DNA from: Cytophagales bacterium
GTDB taxonomy: Bacteria > Bacteroidota > Bacteroidia > Cytophagales > Cyclobacteriaceae
NCBI GenBank assembly: GCA_020403045.1
Contig: JADBYK010000079.1
Span: forward strand, 1-44,159
DNA length: 44,159 nt
Direction: 5' to 3'
Part shown: one piece after another, positions 6,240 through 14,971 of the stretch
Position numbering within the stretch: position 1 is the first letter of the stretch
How the letters are laid out: every line of letters begins with the position of its first letter
Program-made: the position numbers and the translations under genes
The notes under the pieces: generated by a model
Databases searched by the model: none
Seen by the model: only the letters and a program-made list of their open reading frames with translations
What the model was told of the DNA's origin: nothing

Positions 6240-9200
6240 TTAGAATGAAAAGGTGATTTGAGCCCTGTAGGTACGAGGAATAGGTACGTTACCAAAGTCA
6301 ACGCCCCTAACTCGGTCGCTATTGCCTCCGGCATTTGTTTCGGGGTCATAGCCATTGTAGCTATCCCACGAAATCAAGTTTCTTCCTGACAAACCAATGT
6401 TAACATTGTTGATCCCTTTAATTGGGCTCTTCAAATTATAAGATAACCCAATTTCACGGAGCTTTACAAATGAACCATTGTCCACTCGCCACTCTTCGAT
6501 TGGTCCAATGGCAAAAATGTACCCGCGCACTATTTCTCCTTTCATTTCTTGCTCAGCAATTGGGCCTATACCCACATTTTCGCGAGTACGTTTGTCTGCA
6601 TTAAAAACGTTCACGCCTTGAACTAAATCTAACAAGAAATTGAAATTGAAATTTTTGTATGCCAGATTGCTCATCAACGAACCAGTCCAATCAGGATTGG
6701 GATTTCCTATGATTGTTCTCACAGCACCAATTCCTGGCCCAAATACTGGCTGACCTGTTACCGCGTCTCTCGACTGTGTATATGCAAGTGGTGTCAATGA
6801 ACTTTGTACTCCCCTTTCGCTTTGCAAAAATCCCTGAGGAGTCAACAGGGGATTCCCCGCGGCATCCCTTGCGATGGCCGTACCATAAAACACACTGGCG
6901 GGAGCACCTTCAATCAAAAATACGGGAGCACCTGCAGCGTTTGAAATGGATATCGTAGGACTGCCTAACTTCGTGACCTTATTCCTATTTTGGTTGTAGA
7001 TAAAGGTTACATCCCACGTTAGGTTCTGGGTTTTTATTGGAACAATGTTCAGTGAAATCTCATAGCCGTTATTCTCCATGGTACCCACATTGTTTACAAT
7101 ACTTAAGCCGCCCTCGGAAGAAGCCGTTCCGCGACTAACTACTAAGTCGGTAATATTTTGATTATAAAAGGTAGCACCTAAATTAATCTTGTTGTTCCAA
7201 AAGCTAACATCGGTACCGAACTCAAACTCCGTCATACGTTCAGGACGAACGTTAGGGTTGGCAAGCTGCGAACTGGGTACAATCGTATTTCTGCCCAAAT
7301 AAGGTGTTGGTTGAAATTGCCAAAAACGGGAGAATGGATCCAAGCCAACCAAGTTACCCGCTTGACCCCAAGAGCTTCTCAATTTTAGCGAACTCACAAT
7401 ATTCGCTGGTACTCCATTTTTCCAAAATTCCATATCTGACAAAACAAAACTCCCACTCAACTTTGGATACGTTTGAGTTCTTTCGCCTTCAGAAAAAATG
7501 GAGGACTGATCTCTCCGAACTGCACCTGTGATAAAAGCTAAGTTCTTATAGCCTAACGTGGCCTGAGCAAAATAACCACTTAGGCTAAACTGAGGTAATC
7601 CATATCCTGCAATTACTGCTGAGCTAGCACCGCTTATTGTTTCAATCAAAGCGTTAACACCCTCACCGCTGGCTCTTTGAAAGTCAGTACGTTGATATTG
7701 GTAACTACCACCAACAACTGCGTTTAGTTTCAAGTCAGTAGTTAACTGTTTTTCATATGAAATATTCAAGTCAGTATTGAATTGCAAAACTGAGTTGCTC
7801 GCATTAGATGCGTAGCCAGTTGGGTATCTCTCTGCGGGTAAGCCTGCAACGGCTTGGTATGGATATGGCCTAATCAACCCCCTTCCAATTTGGGTAAACG
7901 CATCAACCCCGATTACCCAGTCAATACCAAGACCTTTTATTGGTGTGAGATTAAGTTGAAGATCATTGATAGTTCTATTTATCGACTGTGTAAAATTCAT
8001 GTCCTCAATTGTAGATAGGGGGTTTACTCGAGTTGCCTCTACTGCTTGAAGCTTTCCATTGGCAGGATTGCGTTGCGTGATGTCATATATATTATTAGTG
8101 ATATTTATTGAATTGATTGGGCTATAGAAAACGTTTCCATTCGCCTTTTCATTACTGAATGAATTCGCATACGACAACCCTACGCTCATCTTTGCCCAAT
8201 CAGCTAGGCGTTGCTCAATTCTCGCCCTAATATTATACCTTGTAAAATCCGTGCCTTTTATAATGCCTTCATTTCTTGAGTAAGAAATAGAAGTGAAGTA
8301 TTGCGTTTTGTCGTTACCTCCATTAATGGAGAGGTTATTGTCTGTTCCATACCCTTTTTGGAAGATTTGATCTTGGTAGTCGTACCGAGTAACATCTACT
8401 AAATTTGTTCTTAAGCTACTAATTACGTTGTCCCTTGTGACCGAAGTAAATGTTTCTCCGGGCAGCGCTGGCCATGCTGTACTAAGAGGTTGAATGGGGT
8501 GCAATCGTAAACCAACACTACCAAATTGCTTTCCATAAGTACTAATCGGAACTTTCTTTCTAAGTTCATTCATGGTTACGCTAGTAGAAAAAGTAATTCT
8601 TGGCGCTCCTGACTTGCCCTTCTTAGTCGTAATCAACACAACCCCATTAGAAGCTCTTGAACCATACTGCGCAGCAGCAGCGGCTCCATTAATCACATTT
8701 AAGGTTTCAATATCGGCAGGATTGATATCCACCAATCGATTGTTGCCGAGAGCTGCTTCGCCTACTTGATTTCCCAAAGCAGTCTGAGAAACGTTGGCCG
8801 TAGAATTACTCACAATAACACCATCAATAACATAAAGCGGATCGGAAGGTCCTGAAAGAGATTTTACCCCACGCAAGCGAATCGTCATCCCACCAGCAGG
8901 ATCACCTGAGTTTTGAGTGATCTGTGCTCCGGGAACTTTTCCCTGCAATGCATTAAATAGATTATTTGCTCCTGATCGCTCGATCATTGACGAACTCACC
9001 GAGGTGATATTATTACCCAATTCGCGCTTGGCCGATTTCAACGTAGAACCCGTTACAACAACTTCATCCAAGGCGTTGTACTCTGGTTTTAATGCCACAT
9101 TGATTACTGTTGAACCATTTGTAACCTCGGTAGTCACTGAGGCATAGCCCACAAAGCTGATTTCAATTTTTACCGAACCGCTGGCACTCACACTCAACGA

Positions 9201-9410
9201 AAAGTTTCCATCTGTGTCAGTAACTGTCCCGTTAGTAGTACCCACTACCCGAACGGCAGCACCCGGCAACCCTTGCTGTGTTTCTGCATCCGTTACCTTA
9301 CCGGTAACTACTACCTCTTGCGCCTGCGCTTGAAGCGCAGTGAACGCCAAGAGAAAAACCAGCCCCATGCACCAGAGGCTGCGCCTTTTTTGCTTGTAAA
9401 TGTTTATCAT
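6240..9410 (-). CDS. SusC/RagA-family TonB-dependent outer-membrane transporter
   Basis: A 1056-aa TonB-linked porin. In order: signal peptide (residues 1-30, ending LQAQAQ); CarboxypepD_reg-like beta-sandwich (about 32-110); TonB box DEVVVTG (115-121); plug domain with the SusC hallmarks LQGKVPGAQI and DPLYVIDGV (about 135-260); then a 22-strand-type beta-barrel ending in aromatic TYRAQITFSF, the usual C-terminal signature for outer-membrane insertion. It imports a substrate captured by the SusD-like partner, using TonB energy. The gene is divergent from a DeoR-family regulator, and the 159-bp gap between them carries candidate operator repeats, so the pair may be under its control. No glycoside hydrolases sit next to it, so it is not an ordinary polysaccharide utilisation locus. 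Confidence 0.96.
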   Translation of the reverse strand: MINIYKQKRRSLWCMGLVFLLAFTALQAQAQEVVVTGKVTDAETQQGLPGAAVRVVGTTNGTVTDTDGNFSLSVSASGSVKIEISFVGYASVTTEVTNGSTVINVALKPEYNALDEVVVTGSTLKSAKRELGNNITSVSSSMIERSGANNLFNALQGKVPGAQITQNSGDPAGGMTIRLRGVKSLSGPSDPLYVIDGVIVSNSTANVSQTALGNQVGEAALGNNRLVDINPADIETLNVINGAAAAAQYGSRASNGVVLITTKKGKSGAPRITFSTSVTMNELRKKVPISTYGKQFGSVGLRLHPIQPLSTAWPALPGETFTSVTRDNVISSLRTNLVDVTRYDYQDQIFQKGYGTDNNLSINGGNDKTQYFTSISYSRNEGIIKGTDFTRYNIRARIEQRLADWAKMSVGLSYANSFSNEKANGNVFYSPINSINITNNIYDITQRNPANGKLQAVEATRVNPLSTIEDMNFTQSINRTINDLQLNLTPIKGLGIDWVIGVDAFTQIGRGLIRPYPYQAVAGLPAERYPTGYASNASNSVLQFNTDLNISYEKQLTTDLKLNAVVGGSYQYQRTDFQRASGEGVNALIETISGASSAVIAGYGLPQFSLSGYFAQATLGYKNLAFITGAVRRDQSSIFSEGERTQTYPKLSGSFVLSDMEFWKNGVPANIVSSLKLRSSWGQAGNLVGLDPFSRFWQFQPTPYLGRNTIVPSSQLANPNVRPERMTEFEFGTDVSFWNNKINLGATFYNQNITDLVVSRGTASSEGGLSIVNNVGTMENNGYEISLNIVPIKTQNLTWDVTFIYNQNRNKVTKLGSPTISISNAAGAPVFLIEGAPASVFYGTAIARDAAGNPLLTPQGFLQSERGVQSSLTPLAYTQSRDAVTGQPVFGPGIGAVRTIIGNPNPDWTGSLMSNLAYKNFNFNFLLDLVQGVNVFNADKRTRENVGIGPIAEQEMKGEIVRGYIFAIGPIEEWRVDNGSFVKLREIGLSYNLKSPIKGINNVNIGLSGRNLISWDSYNGYDPETNAGGNSDRVRGVDFGNVPIPRTYRAQITFSF

Positions 9411-9479
9411 GAAAAATAGTTTAAGGTGAAAAATGGTTGTCTACTTGCTCACATCCGTTGCGCAAAAGCAGCAAAAGGT

Positions 9480-9538
9480 CGCAAATAATGGCGTTAATTT
9501 GCGTTTTTTTTCGAACATTGCAAACGATTGTGAACATT
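9480..9538. promoter_or_regulatory. Candidate operator region between susC-like gene and deoR-type gene
   Basis: The divergent intergenic region holds an inverted repeat CGCAAAT/ATTTGCG (9480-9486 and 9497-9503) and a direct repeat GAACATT (9513-9519 and 9532-9538) spaced 19 bases, about two helical turns. Either could be the DeoR-family binding site. The link to the regulator is inferred from position. Confidence 0.35.
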
Positions 9539-9569
9539 TTTGTGTAAAATCGTGCAATACGAATGACCA

Positions 9570-10319
9570 ATGCTTAAAGAAGAGCGACTTAATTTTATCG
9601 TCAATGAAGTGAAGATCCGCAACCGGGTACAGCTCCTGGACATTGCGCAGAAGCTGGCTGTATCTGAAGACACGGTGCGCAGGGATTTGAATTACCTGGA
9701 CGAGCAAGGAAAGGTAAAAAAGGTGCATGGCGGTGCTATCTCCAATTCTTTTCATGTCTACACCTATCGTGAAGACCAGATCTACGCTCACGAAAGCAAG
9801 TCCGTGATTGCCACGAAAGCACATCGGCTACTGCAAGATAATATGGTCATCATCATGAGTGGAGGCACCACGAATTTAGAAGTGGCTCGCCTTCTTCCAG
9901 ATCAATTAAAGCTCACCGTTTTTACACCTAGCTTACCTGTTGCGATGCAATTACTTGAACATCCTTTTATTGAAACAATTTTTGTAGGAGGTAAGTTATC
10001 AAAGGACGCTCAGATTGCAGTAGGTGGCGATGCCATCCGAACTTTGTCACAAGTGAAAGCCGATCTGTGCTTTATGGGGATGGGTAACTTAGATGCTGAA
10101 ACAGGTCTCGCTGAATTTGACTGGGATGTGGTGCAGCTAAAAAAAGCCATGCTGGAGTCCGCTAAAAAAATTGTGGTATTGACTATCTCGGAGAAAATTA
10201 ATTCATCACAGCGTTTTACTATCTGTCCGATAGAATCGATCCACACGTTGATCACCGAACTTGATCCGAGTCATCCTAAGCTTCTGCCGTTCAAACAGAA
10301 GGGGCTCGAGGTATTGTGA
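9570..10319 (+). CDS. DeoR-family transcriptional regulator
   Basis: A 249-aa regulator. An N-terminal winged helix-turn-helix (residues 1-57, with VSEDTVRRDLNYLDEQG as recognition helix and KVHGGA at the wing) is followed by a DeoRC sugar-phosphate sensor domain (about 75-235; GGTTNLEVARLL, VGG and FMGMGNLDAETGL motifs). DeoR proteins usually repress sugar-catabolic genes and are released by a phosphorylated sugar. It diverges from the SusC/SusD operon and converges with anmK. Since AnmK makes MurNAc-6-phosphate, an amino-sugar phosphate is a reasonable guess for the effector. The start ATG lies just after a GAATGACCA context, with no strong ribosome-binding site. Confidence 0.92.
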   Translation: MLKEERLNFIVNEVKIRNRVQLLDIAQKLAVSEDTVRRDLNYLDEQGKVKKVHGGAISNSFHVYTYREDQIYAHESKSVIATKAHRLLQDNMVIIMSGGTTNLEVARLLPDQLKLTVFTPSLPVAMQLLEHPFIETIFVGGKLSKDAQIAVGGDAIRTLSQVKADLCFMGMGNLDAETGLAEFDWDVVQLKKAMLESAKKIVVLTISEKINSSQRFTICPIESIHTLITELDPSHPKLLPFKQKGLEVL

Positions 10320-10356
10320 AATCTCCCTTCCGCTTCCTGAAACTGCTATTGCAGCC

Positions 10357-11559
10357 CTAACGAGGAAAAGAAATCTTACCCATTGAAACAGATGGTATTC
10401 CATTTCGACCAGAACCAAACTGCACGCCCCCTCCACAAACACACTCATTGGCTAGTGTTGCAAACAGCACCGCTTCTTTCGCATCGGGATTGATTTGAAG
10501 GTCATGTGTCGAAAAAAATGAAAATCCGGGTAGCTGACTTTTGATACTAGCCATCAACAACGGATTGTGCATGCCACCCCCACTCGAATAAAGTTTGAAG
10601 TTGGTTTCATCACCACTGCTCTTCTTAATAGCCTCAACGATCATATCTGCTGAAAAGCGATTTAATGTAGCCATGGTATCCTCAAGTGAGATAGCTTGAA
10701 CGCCTGATCGCATTTTTGCATTTTCCAAATAATTCAGATTGAATAACTCTGGCCCTGTGGTTTTTGGAAATGGCTGTTCAAAAAAAGGATGGTCTTTTAA
10801 TGCCTTCAACAAGGCGTTATTCAAGCTACCGCGTTTTGCCACCTCGGCATTTTCATCAAAGTACTTGCCCGGGAGATTTTGTTGAATAAGTGCATCCATT
10901 AACGTATTGCCCGGTCCCACGTCTGTACAAAAAACTTCATCGGCATGTAGGTTTCCTGGTAGATAGGTAAAGTTGGCAATGCCGCCAATATTCAGCATGA
11001 TGCGGTCTTCACCTCTTTTAGAAAAAATAAGAAAGTCGCCATAGGCAGCAAGTGGCGCGCCTTCGCCTCCTCCGGCAATATGTTTTTGTCGAAAATCGCT
11101 CAGTGTGATTATATCGGTGGCATGGGCGATATGATCACCATCACCAATTTGAAGTGTAGCGTTTCCAAATTTTTGTTGACCATGCAATAACTTTGGTGCA
11201 TGATAGATCGTTTGCCCATGACTCGCAATCAAATCAATATCGGCAGGGTCAATCTTCCACTTAGTAAGGCATTTCAATATCAGTTCTGCGTGATACAGCC
11301 CAACCCACGGATGAAGCAAACAAACTTTCTCTAGGCTCACTTGCTGCTTCGAAAATACGGATTTGATTTCGTCTTTGAATGTCGAATCATATGAGACTGT
11401 TTCAAAAGCGACTAATTCTATTTCAGTTTCTAATCCCTTCCCGCGAAAGCGGCACAATGCTACATCCAATCCGTCTAAAGAAGTGCCCGACATCAATCCA
11501 ATAATTAGCCGCTCAGGCTTATTGGCGATTGTGAATAGTTGCTCTACCTGTGGGTTCAT
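10357..11559 (-). CDS. anmK: Anhydro-N-acetylmuramic acid kinase
   Basis: A 400-aa sugar kinase of the ASKHA fold. AnmK opens and phosphorylates 1,6-anhydro-MurNAc released from peptidoglycan turnover, giving MurNAc-6-phosphate. Visible motifs are IGLMSGTSLDGLDVALC near the N-terminus, ASHGQTIYH, LNIGGIANFTYL, DVGPGNTLMDAL and SGGGMHNPLLM. The open frame runs back to a TTG at 11589, but the ATG at 11559 (MNPQVEQLF) matches the family start. It converges with the deoR-type gene (37-bp gap). No MurQ etherase gene is next to it. Cell-wall recycling may link this gene to the neighbouring importer, though they are not in one operon. Confidence 0.96.
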   Translation of the reverse strand: MNPQVEQLFTIANKPERLIIGLMSGTSLDGLDVALCRFRGKGLETEIELVAFETVSYDSTFKDEIKSVFSKQQVSLEKVCLLHPWVGLYHAELILKCLTKWKIDPADIDLIASHGQTIYHAPKLLHGQQKFGNATLQIGDGDHIAHATDIITLSDFRQKHIAGGGEGAPLAAYGDFLIFSKRGEDRIMLNIGGIANFTYLPGNLHADEVFCTDVGPGNTLMDALIQQNLPGKYFDENAEVAKRGSLNNALLKALKDHPFFEQPFPKTTGPELFNLNYLENAKMRSGVQAISLEDTMATLNRFSADMIVEAIKKSSGDETNFKLYSSGGGMHNPLLMASIKSQLPGFSFFSTHDLQINPDAKEAVLFATLANECVCGGGVQFGSGRNGIPSVSMGKISFPR

Positions 11560-11640
11560 TTTGTTCTTTTTCAAATGGCTAATCGTCAATGGTCATTGGT
11601 CAATAGCCGGTCATCTACTGACTACTGACAAATGACTAAA

Positions 11641-12636
11641 CTATCTCATCGCCTTATGGTTTTTTTGTTTTCGCTGGTGAGCGTTTACTGCCTCTAGCTT
11701 ACTGCCATAATGCAGGCTTGCGTTAATTTCATAACCGTAAAGCAAAATCACCGTCACCAATTGAATCCAAATCATTAGCGCAATCAATGCCCCGATAGAG
11801 CCATATACTTTATTGTAACTTCCGAAGTTGGTGATGTAAACCGAAAATCCGTAAGATAGACCGATAATCGCCAATGTGGCCAGCAATGAGCCGATGGAAA
11901 AAAAATTCCAATTGTAATGGACGGCTGGGCCAAAATAATAGATGAACGAAATAGCAATAAAAAATACGATGAAGATGACAACGAAACGCAGCAAAAACAA
12001 TAAATATATGGTGAAGCTATCTAAGTTAAGATGACCATAATCTTTGATATGCGAAAGAACATAATCCAACGAAAATTGGCCAACAACTAACAAGATGATG
12101 GCCAGGAATAAAACCAACGCCAACATTAAAGTCAATCCCAACGAAGTCATTCTCATTCTCAGCCAATGCCTGCGTTCCACCGTGCGGTAGCATGCGTTGA
12201 AAGAACGCATTAGCGCCAACATACCACTGCTTGACAAGAAAACCGCAAAGAGAAAACCAAAAGTAAGTAAGCCTCCCCGTTGGTTACTCAAAATGTCGAA
12301 TACCGTAGAGGCGATGGCTTCATACATAGATGGCGGAACCATTTCTTTGATGAAATCCATAATCGTTTCAGTAGTAAGCTCAGGAAAGTAAATATTAATA
12401 TAAGGAAGGAGCGTAAACAAAAAAATGATGGCAGGAAAAGTGGCCAAAATAAAATTGAAGGCTACTCCATTGGCTCGATCGGATATTTCGTCTTCGCCAA
12501 TGTTGTGCGAAAATATTTTAATGAACTTATAGAGCGAAAGGTTGTCGTACTTCTTGAACCTGATACGCTTCATCCAAGTCCGACCAGAACGCGCTGTGGA
12601 AAATGCAAGTATTCTCTTTCTGGTAACGTATTTCAC
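11641..12636 (-). CDS. YihY/BrkB-family inner-membrane protein
   Basis: A 331-aa integral membrane protein of the YihY/virulence-factor BrkB family (once miscalled RNase BN), with about six hydrophobic segments. The family core is seen in RANGVAFNFILATFPAIIFLFTLLPYI (here about residues 54-80) and the late GSIGALIALMIWIQLVTVILLYGYEINA. Transport or envelope roles have been proposed for the family, with no settled function. The frame starts at GTG 12636; an ATG at 12573 (MKRIRFKKYDNLSLY) is a real alternative, giving 310 aa. The tail is basic (HQRKQKNHK). Confidence 0.88.
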   Translation of the reverse strand: MKYVTRKRILAFSTARSGRTWMKRIRFKKYDNLSLYKFIKIFSHNIGEDEISDRANGVAFNFILATFPAIIFLFTLLPYINIYFPELTTETIMDFIKEMVPPSMYEAIASTVFDILSNQRGGLLTFGFLFAVFLSSSGMLALMRSFNACYRTVERRHWLRMRMTSLGLTLMLALVLFLAIILLVVGQFSLDYVLSHIKDYGHLNLDSFTIYLLFLLRFVVIFIVFFIAISFIYYFGPAVHYNWNFFSIGSLLATLAIIGLSYGFSVYITNFGSYNKVYGSIGALIALMIWIQLVTVILLYGYEINASLHYGSKLEAVNAHQRKQKNHKAMR

Positions 12637-12641
12637 TTTAT

Positions 12642-12744
12642 AAATTTGAAAATTTGAAGATTCGTTAATTCGAAAATGAAAGTGAGTTGCCGCCCGGGTG
12701 AATTACACTCAAACATAACCAGCGATTTCCCCATTTTCAAATTT
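12642..12744. repeat. Long-loop inverted repeat
   Basis: Perfect 12-bp arms AAATTTGAAAAT (12642-12653) and ATTTTCAAATTT (12733-12744) enclose about 79 bases between the yihY-like gene and the thioesterase gene. AT-rich repeats of this kind are common between Bacteroidota genes. No gene is seen here. Confidence 0.5.
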
Positions 12745-12771
12745 CCAAATTGCCAGACTCTCTCATTCTAA

Positions 12772-13176
12772 CTAGAAGAAAGGTTTCAATACATCCATAA
12801 AGTATTGCGGTGGTCTACATGGCTTGCCCGATTTTTTATCTACAAATGCCAGGTGTGTTTCGCCTTCGTGGATTAATTTGTTTTCCCCATTGTATATTGA
12901 ATAGTTAAATCGAATACGTACACTCGGTTTTTCTTGAATGGTTGTTACAATTTTCAAATGATCATCGTACAAAGCAGCCTGATGGTATTTTGAATGATTC
13001 TCTAAAACGGGCATCATTACACCATCGTCTTCCAGTTTTTTGTAGGTAAGCCCTAATTGGCGTAAACTCTCCACACGCCCTACCTCGTAGTACATGGCAT
13101 ATACACCATAGTACACGTAGCCCATTTGGTCGGTTTCTCCATAGCGTACACGCACAAACGTTTCGGAGGTATACAT
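12772..13176 (-). CDS. YbgC/4HBT-type acyl-CoA thioesterase
   Basis: A 134-aa hot-dog-fold thioesterase. The signature ETDQMGYVYYGVYAMYYEVGR (Asp16 as catalytic residue, then G-x-V-Y-Y) places it in the 4-hydroxybenzoyl-CoA thioesterase/YbgC family, which hydrolyses acyl-CoA or acyl-ACP in the cytoplasm. Its ATG overlaps the mltG stop codon by one base (TAATG), so translation is coupled. The physiological acyl substrate is unknown. Confidence 0.92.
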   Translation of the reverse strand: MYTSETFVRVRYGETDQMGYVYYGVYAMYYEVGRVESLRQLGLTYKKLEDDGVMMPVLENHSKYHQAALYDDHLKIVTTIQEKPSVRIRFNYSIYNGENKLIHEGETHLAFVDKKSGKPCRPPQYFMDVLKPFF

Positions 13177-14228
13177 TAATTTTTGTTGGCTTCTGCCTTT
13201 TTCATTTCTGCAGTCAACGCCTTTTGATACTTACGGGCGTTGATACTGTGCTCATTCAAATTTGCTGCAAAATTATGATAGCCTGAAAAATCTTCCCTGG
13301 CACACATATAAAAGTAATCCGAAGCCGTGTAATTAAGCACGGCATCAATATTGGCGATCTGCGGCACATTAATAGGGCCGGGTGGAAGGCCGGGATACTT
13401 GTATGTGTTATACGGTGACTTGATCTCTTTATGAACATTGTAGATTCTTTTTAAAGAAAAATCACCTGAAGCATAAACCAAAGTCGGGTCGGCTTGCAAT
13501 GCAATATCTTTTTTTAATCGATTGAGATACAACCCGGCAATCACAGGCGCCTCATCTTGCTTTACTGTCTCTGCTTGTACGATAGACGCCAGAATTGAAA
13601 CTTCAATAGGCGTCAGACCAAGTTTTTTTGCTTTGGCGGTACGATCTTCATTCCAAAATTTGCGAAACTCCTGATGCATGCGTTCAATCAATTCATTGGG
13701 GGTTACATAAAAATAAACCTCGTAGGTATTGGGTAAAAACATACTGCGAATATTCTCTTTGGTGAAGCCGTCCTGATTCGATTCAACAAAGTCCTCTAGC
13801 GCTTCCTTAAACTCATCGGGCGTGACACCGATATTTCTCGTTAGTTTTTCAGCCAATTCATCCGTGAGACGTACATAGGAAAAAGTAATCTTTACGGGCT
13901 CTTGCTTACCTGACTTCAACACCTTAATGGCTTGCAGGTTGGTCATCCCTTTTCGGAGAATGAATCGTCCGGGGATTATCTTTTCATCATAGCCTGCCAG
14001 GCGAGCCAAAAAACTGAAAGAGACCATATCGTTCACAAAGTTTCCCTTTCCTAAGTCTGTCAACACTGACCGATAGGTAGCTCCGGGCTTGATGATAAAA
14101 ACACGGTCGTCCCGCTCCACCAAAATATTGGGCACATAAATAATTTGGTAGGCATAAAAGGTAAACGAGATGAGCAACACAGAACCCACCAAAAAGAAAA
14201 CCAGCTTGCTCTTTTTTACTTCAGCCAT
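13176..14228 (-). CDS. mltG: Endolytic murein transglycosylase MltG
   Basis: A 350-aa inner-membrane lytic transglycosylase (YceG/MltG). One N-terminal membrane segment (about residues 8-31), a LysM-like part (about 42-110), then the catalytic domain. Family motifs are MFLPNTYEVYF, EVSILASIVQAE (catalytic Glu220), LQADPTLVYA and PYNTYKYPGLPPGPI. MltG cuts nascent glycan strands and so limits their length. It heads a two-gene unit with the thioesterase and is divergent from the YciO-type gene. Confidence 0.96.
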   Translation of the reverse strand: MAEVKKSKLVFFLVGSVLLISFTFYAYQIIYVPNILVERDDRVFIIKPGATYRSVLTDLGKGNFVNDMVSFSFLARLAGYDEKIIPGRFILRKGMTNLQAIKVLKSGKQEPVKITFSYVRLTDELAEKLTRNIGVTPDEFKEALEDFVESNQDGFTKENIRSMFLPNTYEVYFYVTPNELIERMHQEFRKFWNEDRTAKAKKLGLTPIEVSILASIVQAETVKQDEAPVIAGLYLNRLKKDIALQADPTLVYASGDFSLKRIYNVHKEIKSPYNTYKYPGLPPGPINVPQIANIDAVLNYTASDYFYMCAREDFSGYHNFAANLNEHSINARKYQKALTAEMKKAEANKN

Positions 14229-14323
14229 AAAAACAAAATGAGCAACAAAAATACAAAAAGTAACTCCACCCTGTTAGCGCCTTCTTCGCGGTTAGAATTA
14301 ATTATCTTGCAGATTAAACCGTT

Positions 14324-14968
14324 ATGCCTGCCGAACTTCTGGTCATCCATCCAATCAACCCCGAACCGAGAAAAATAAATCGTGTTGTTGAGGTTTTACT
14401 TGACGGGGGCGTAATCGTTTACCCCACCGACACCATCTATGGTATCGGCTGCGATCTTACCAATAGGCGAGCCGTTGAAAAGCTCTGCCAAATCGAAGAC
14501 CTGTCTGCTCGACAGGCAGGCAACAAACCTCAGAAAATGAATTTATCATTTATCTGTAACGACCTGAGCCATATCTCGGAATATGTAAAGCGGCTGGATA
14601 CGCCCGCATTTAAGGTGCTGAAAAAACTATTGCCCGGCCCATTCACATTTATTTTTGAGTCAAATTCTAATGTTCCTAAAATTTTAGGTGTTAATAAAAA
14701 GACAGTCGGCATTCGCATACCTGACCATCGCATTCCGTTGGCGATTGTAAAGCTGTTGGGCAATCCACTTATTACCTCGTCTATCAAAGACGATGATGAG
14801 ATAAAGGAGTACACGACAGACCCCGATGAAATCTACGAGGACTTCAAAAACAGAGTAGATCTGATTGTTCATGGCGGGCAAGGTGGCAATGTGCCTTCGA
14901 CCATCGTGGACTTTACCGGATCAGAACCATTTGTTACGCGGCAAGGCCTGGGAGAATTTCTTGACTAG
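14324..14968 (+). CDS. YciO/Sua5/YrdC-family protein with 7-residue insertion
   Basis: A 214-aa YrdC-fold protein. Sua5/TsaC members make threonylcarbamoyl-AMP for tRNA t6A; the YciO branch, which this resembles ([22 protein letters not shown]), has uncertain activity. Visible are the [17 protein letters not shown] nucleotide-binding start and PGPFTFIFE. Between CQI and KPQKMN, where relatives as I remember them have a short CxIKGIKP stretch, this protein has [10 protein letters not shown]. The added stretch corresponds to a 21-bp palindrome (14500-14520) that looks inserted in frame. It lies close to the substrate-binding lysine region, so activity may be affected. Confidence 0.88.
   Translation: MPAELLVIHPINPEPRKINRVVEVLLDGGVIVYPTDTIYGIGCDLTNRRAVEKLCQIEDLSARQAGNKPQKMNLSFICNDLSHISEYVKRLDTPAFKVLKKLLPGPFTFIFESNSNVPKILGVNKKTVGIRIPDHRIPLAIVKLLGNPLITSSIKDDDEIKEYTTDPDEIYEDFKNRVDLIVHGGQGGNVPSTIVDFTGSEPFVTRQGLGEFLD
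14500..14520. repeat. 21-bp palindrome inside the YciO-type gene
   Basis: Arms CCTGTCTG (14500-14507) and CAGGCAGG (14513-14520), one mismatch, loop of five bases. The length is a multiple of three and the reading frame stays open, adding about seven residues (LSARQAG region). Looks like a small mobile palindrome that landed in frame. Confidence 0.6.
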
Positions 14969-14971
14969 CTA

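Noticed and set aside
4908-9410. Complete polysaccharide utilisation locus
   Set aside because: Only SusC and SusD are present, without glycoside hydrolases, lyases or hybrid sensor.
11590-11640. GTCATTGGTCAATAG-type repeats between anmK and yihY-like gene
   Set aside because: Short, imperfect, common intergenic sequence in Bacteroidota; no clear structure or gene.
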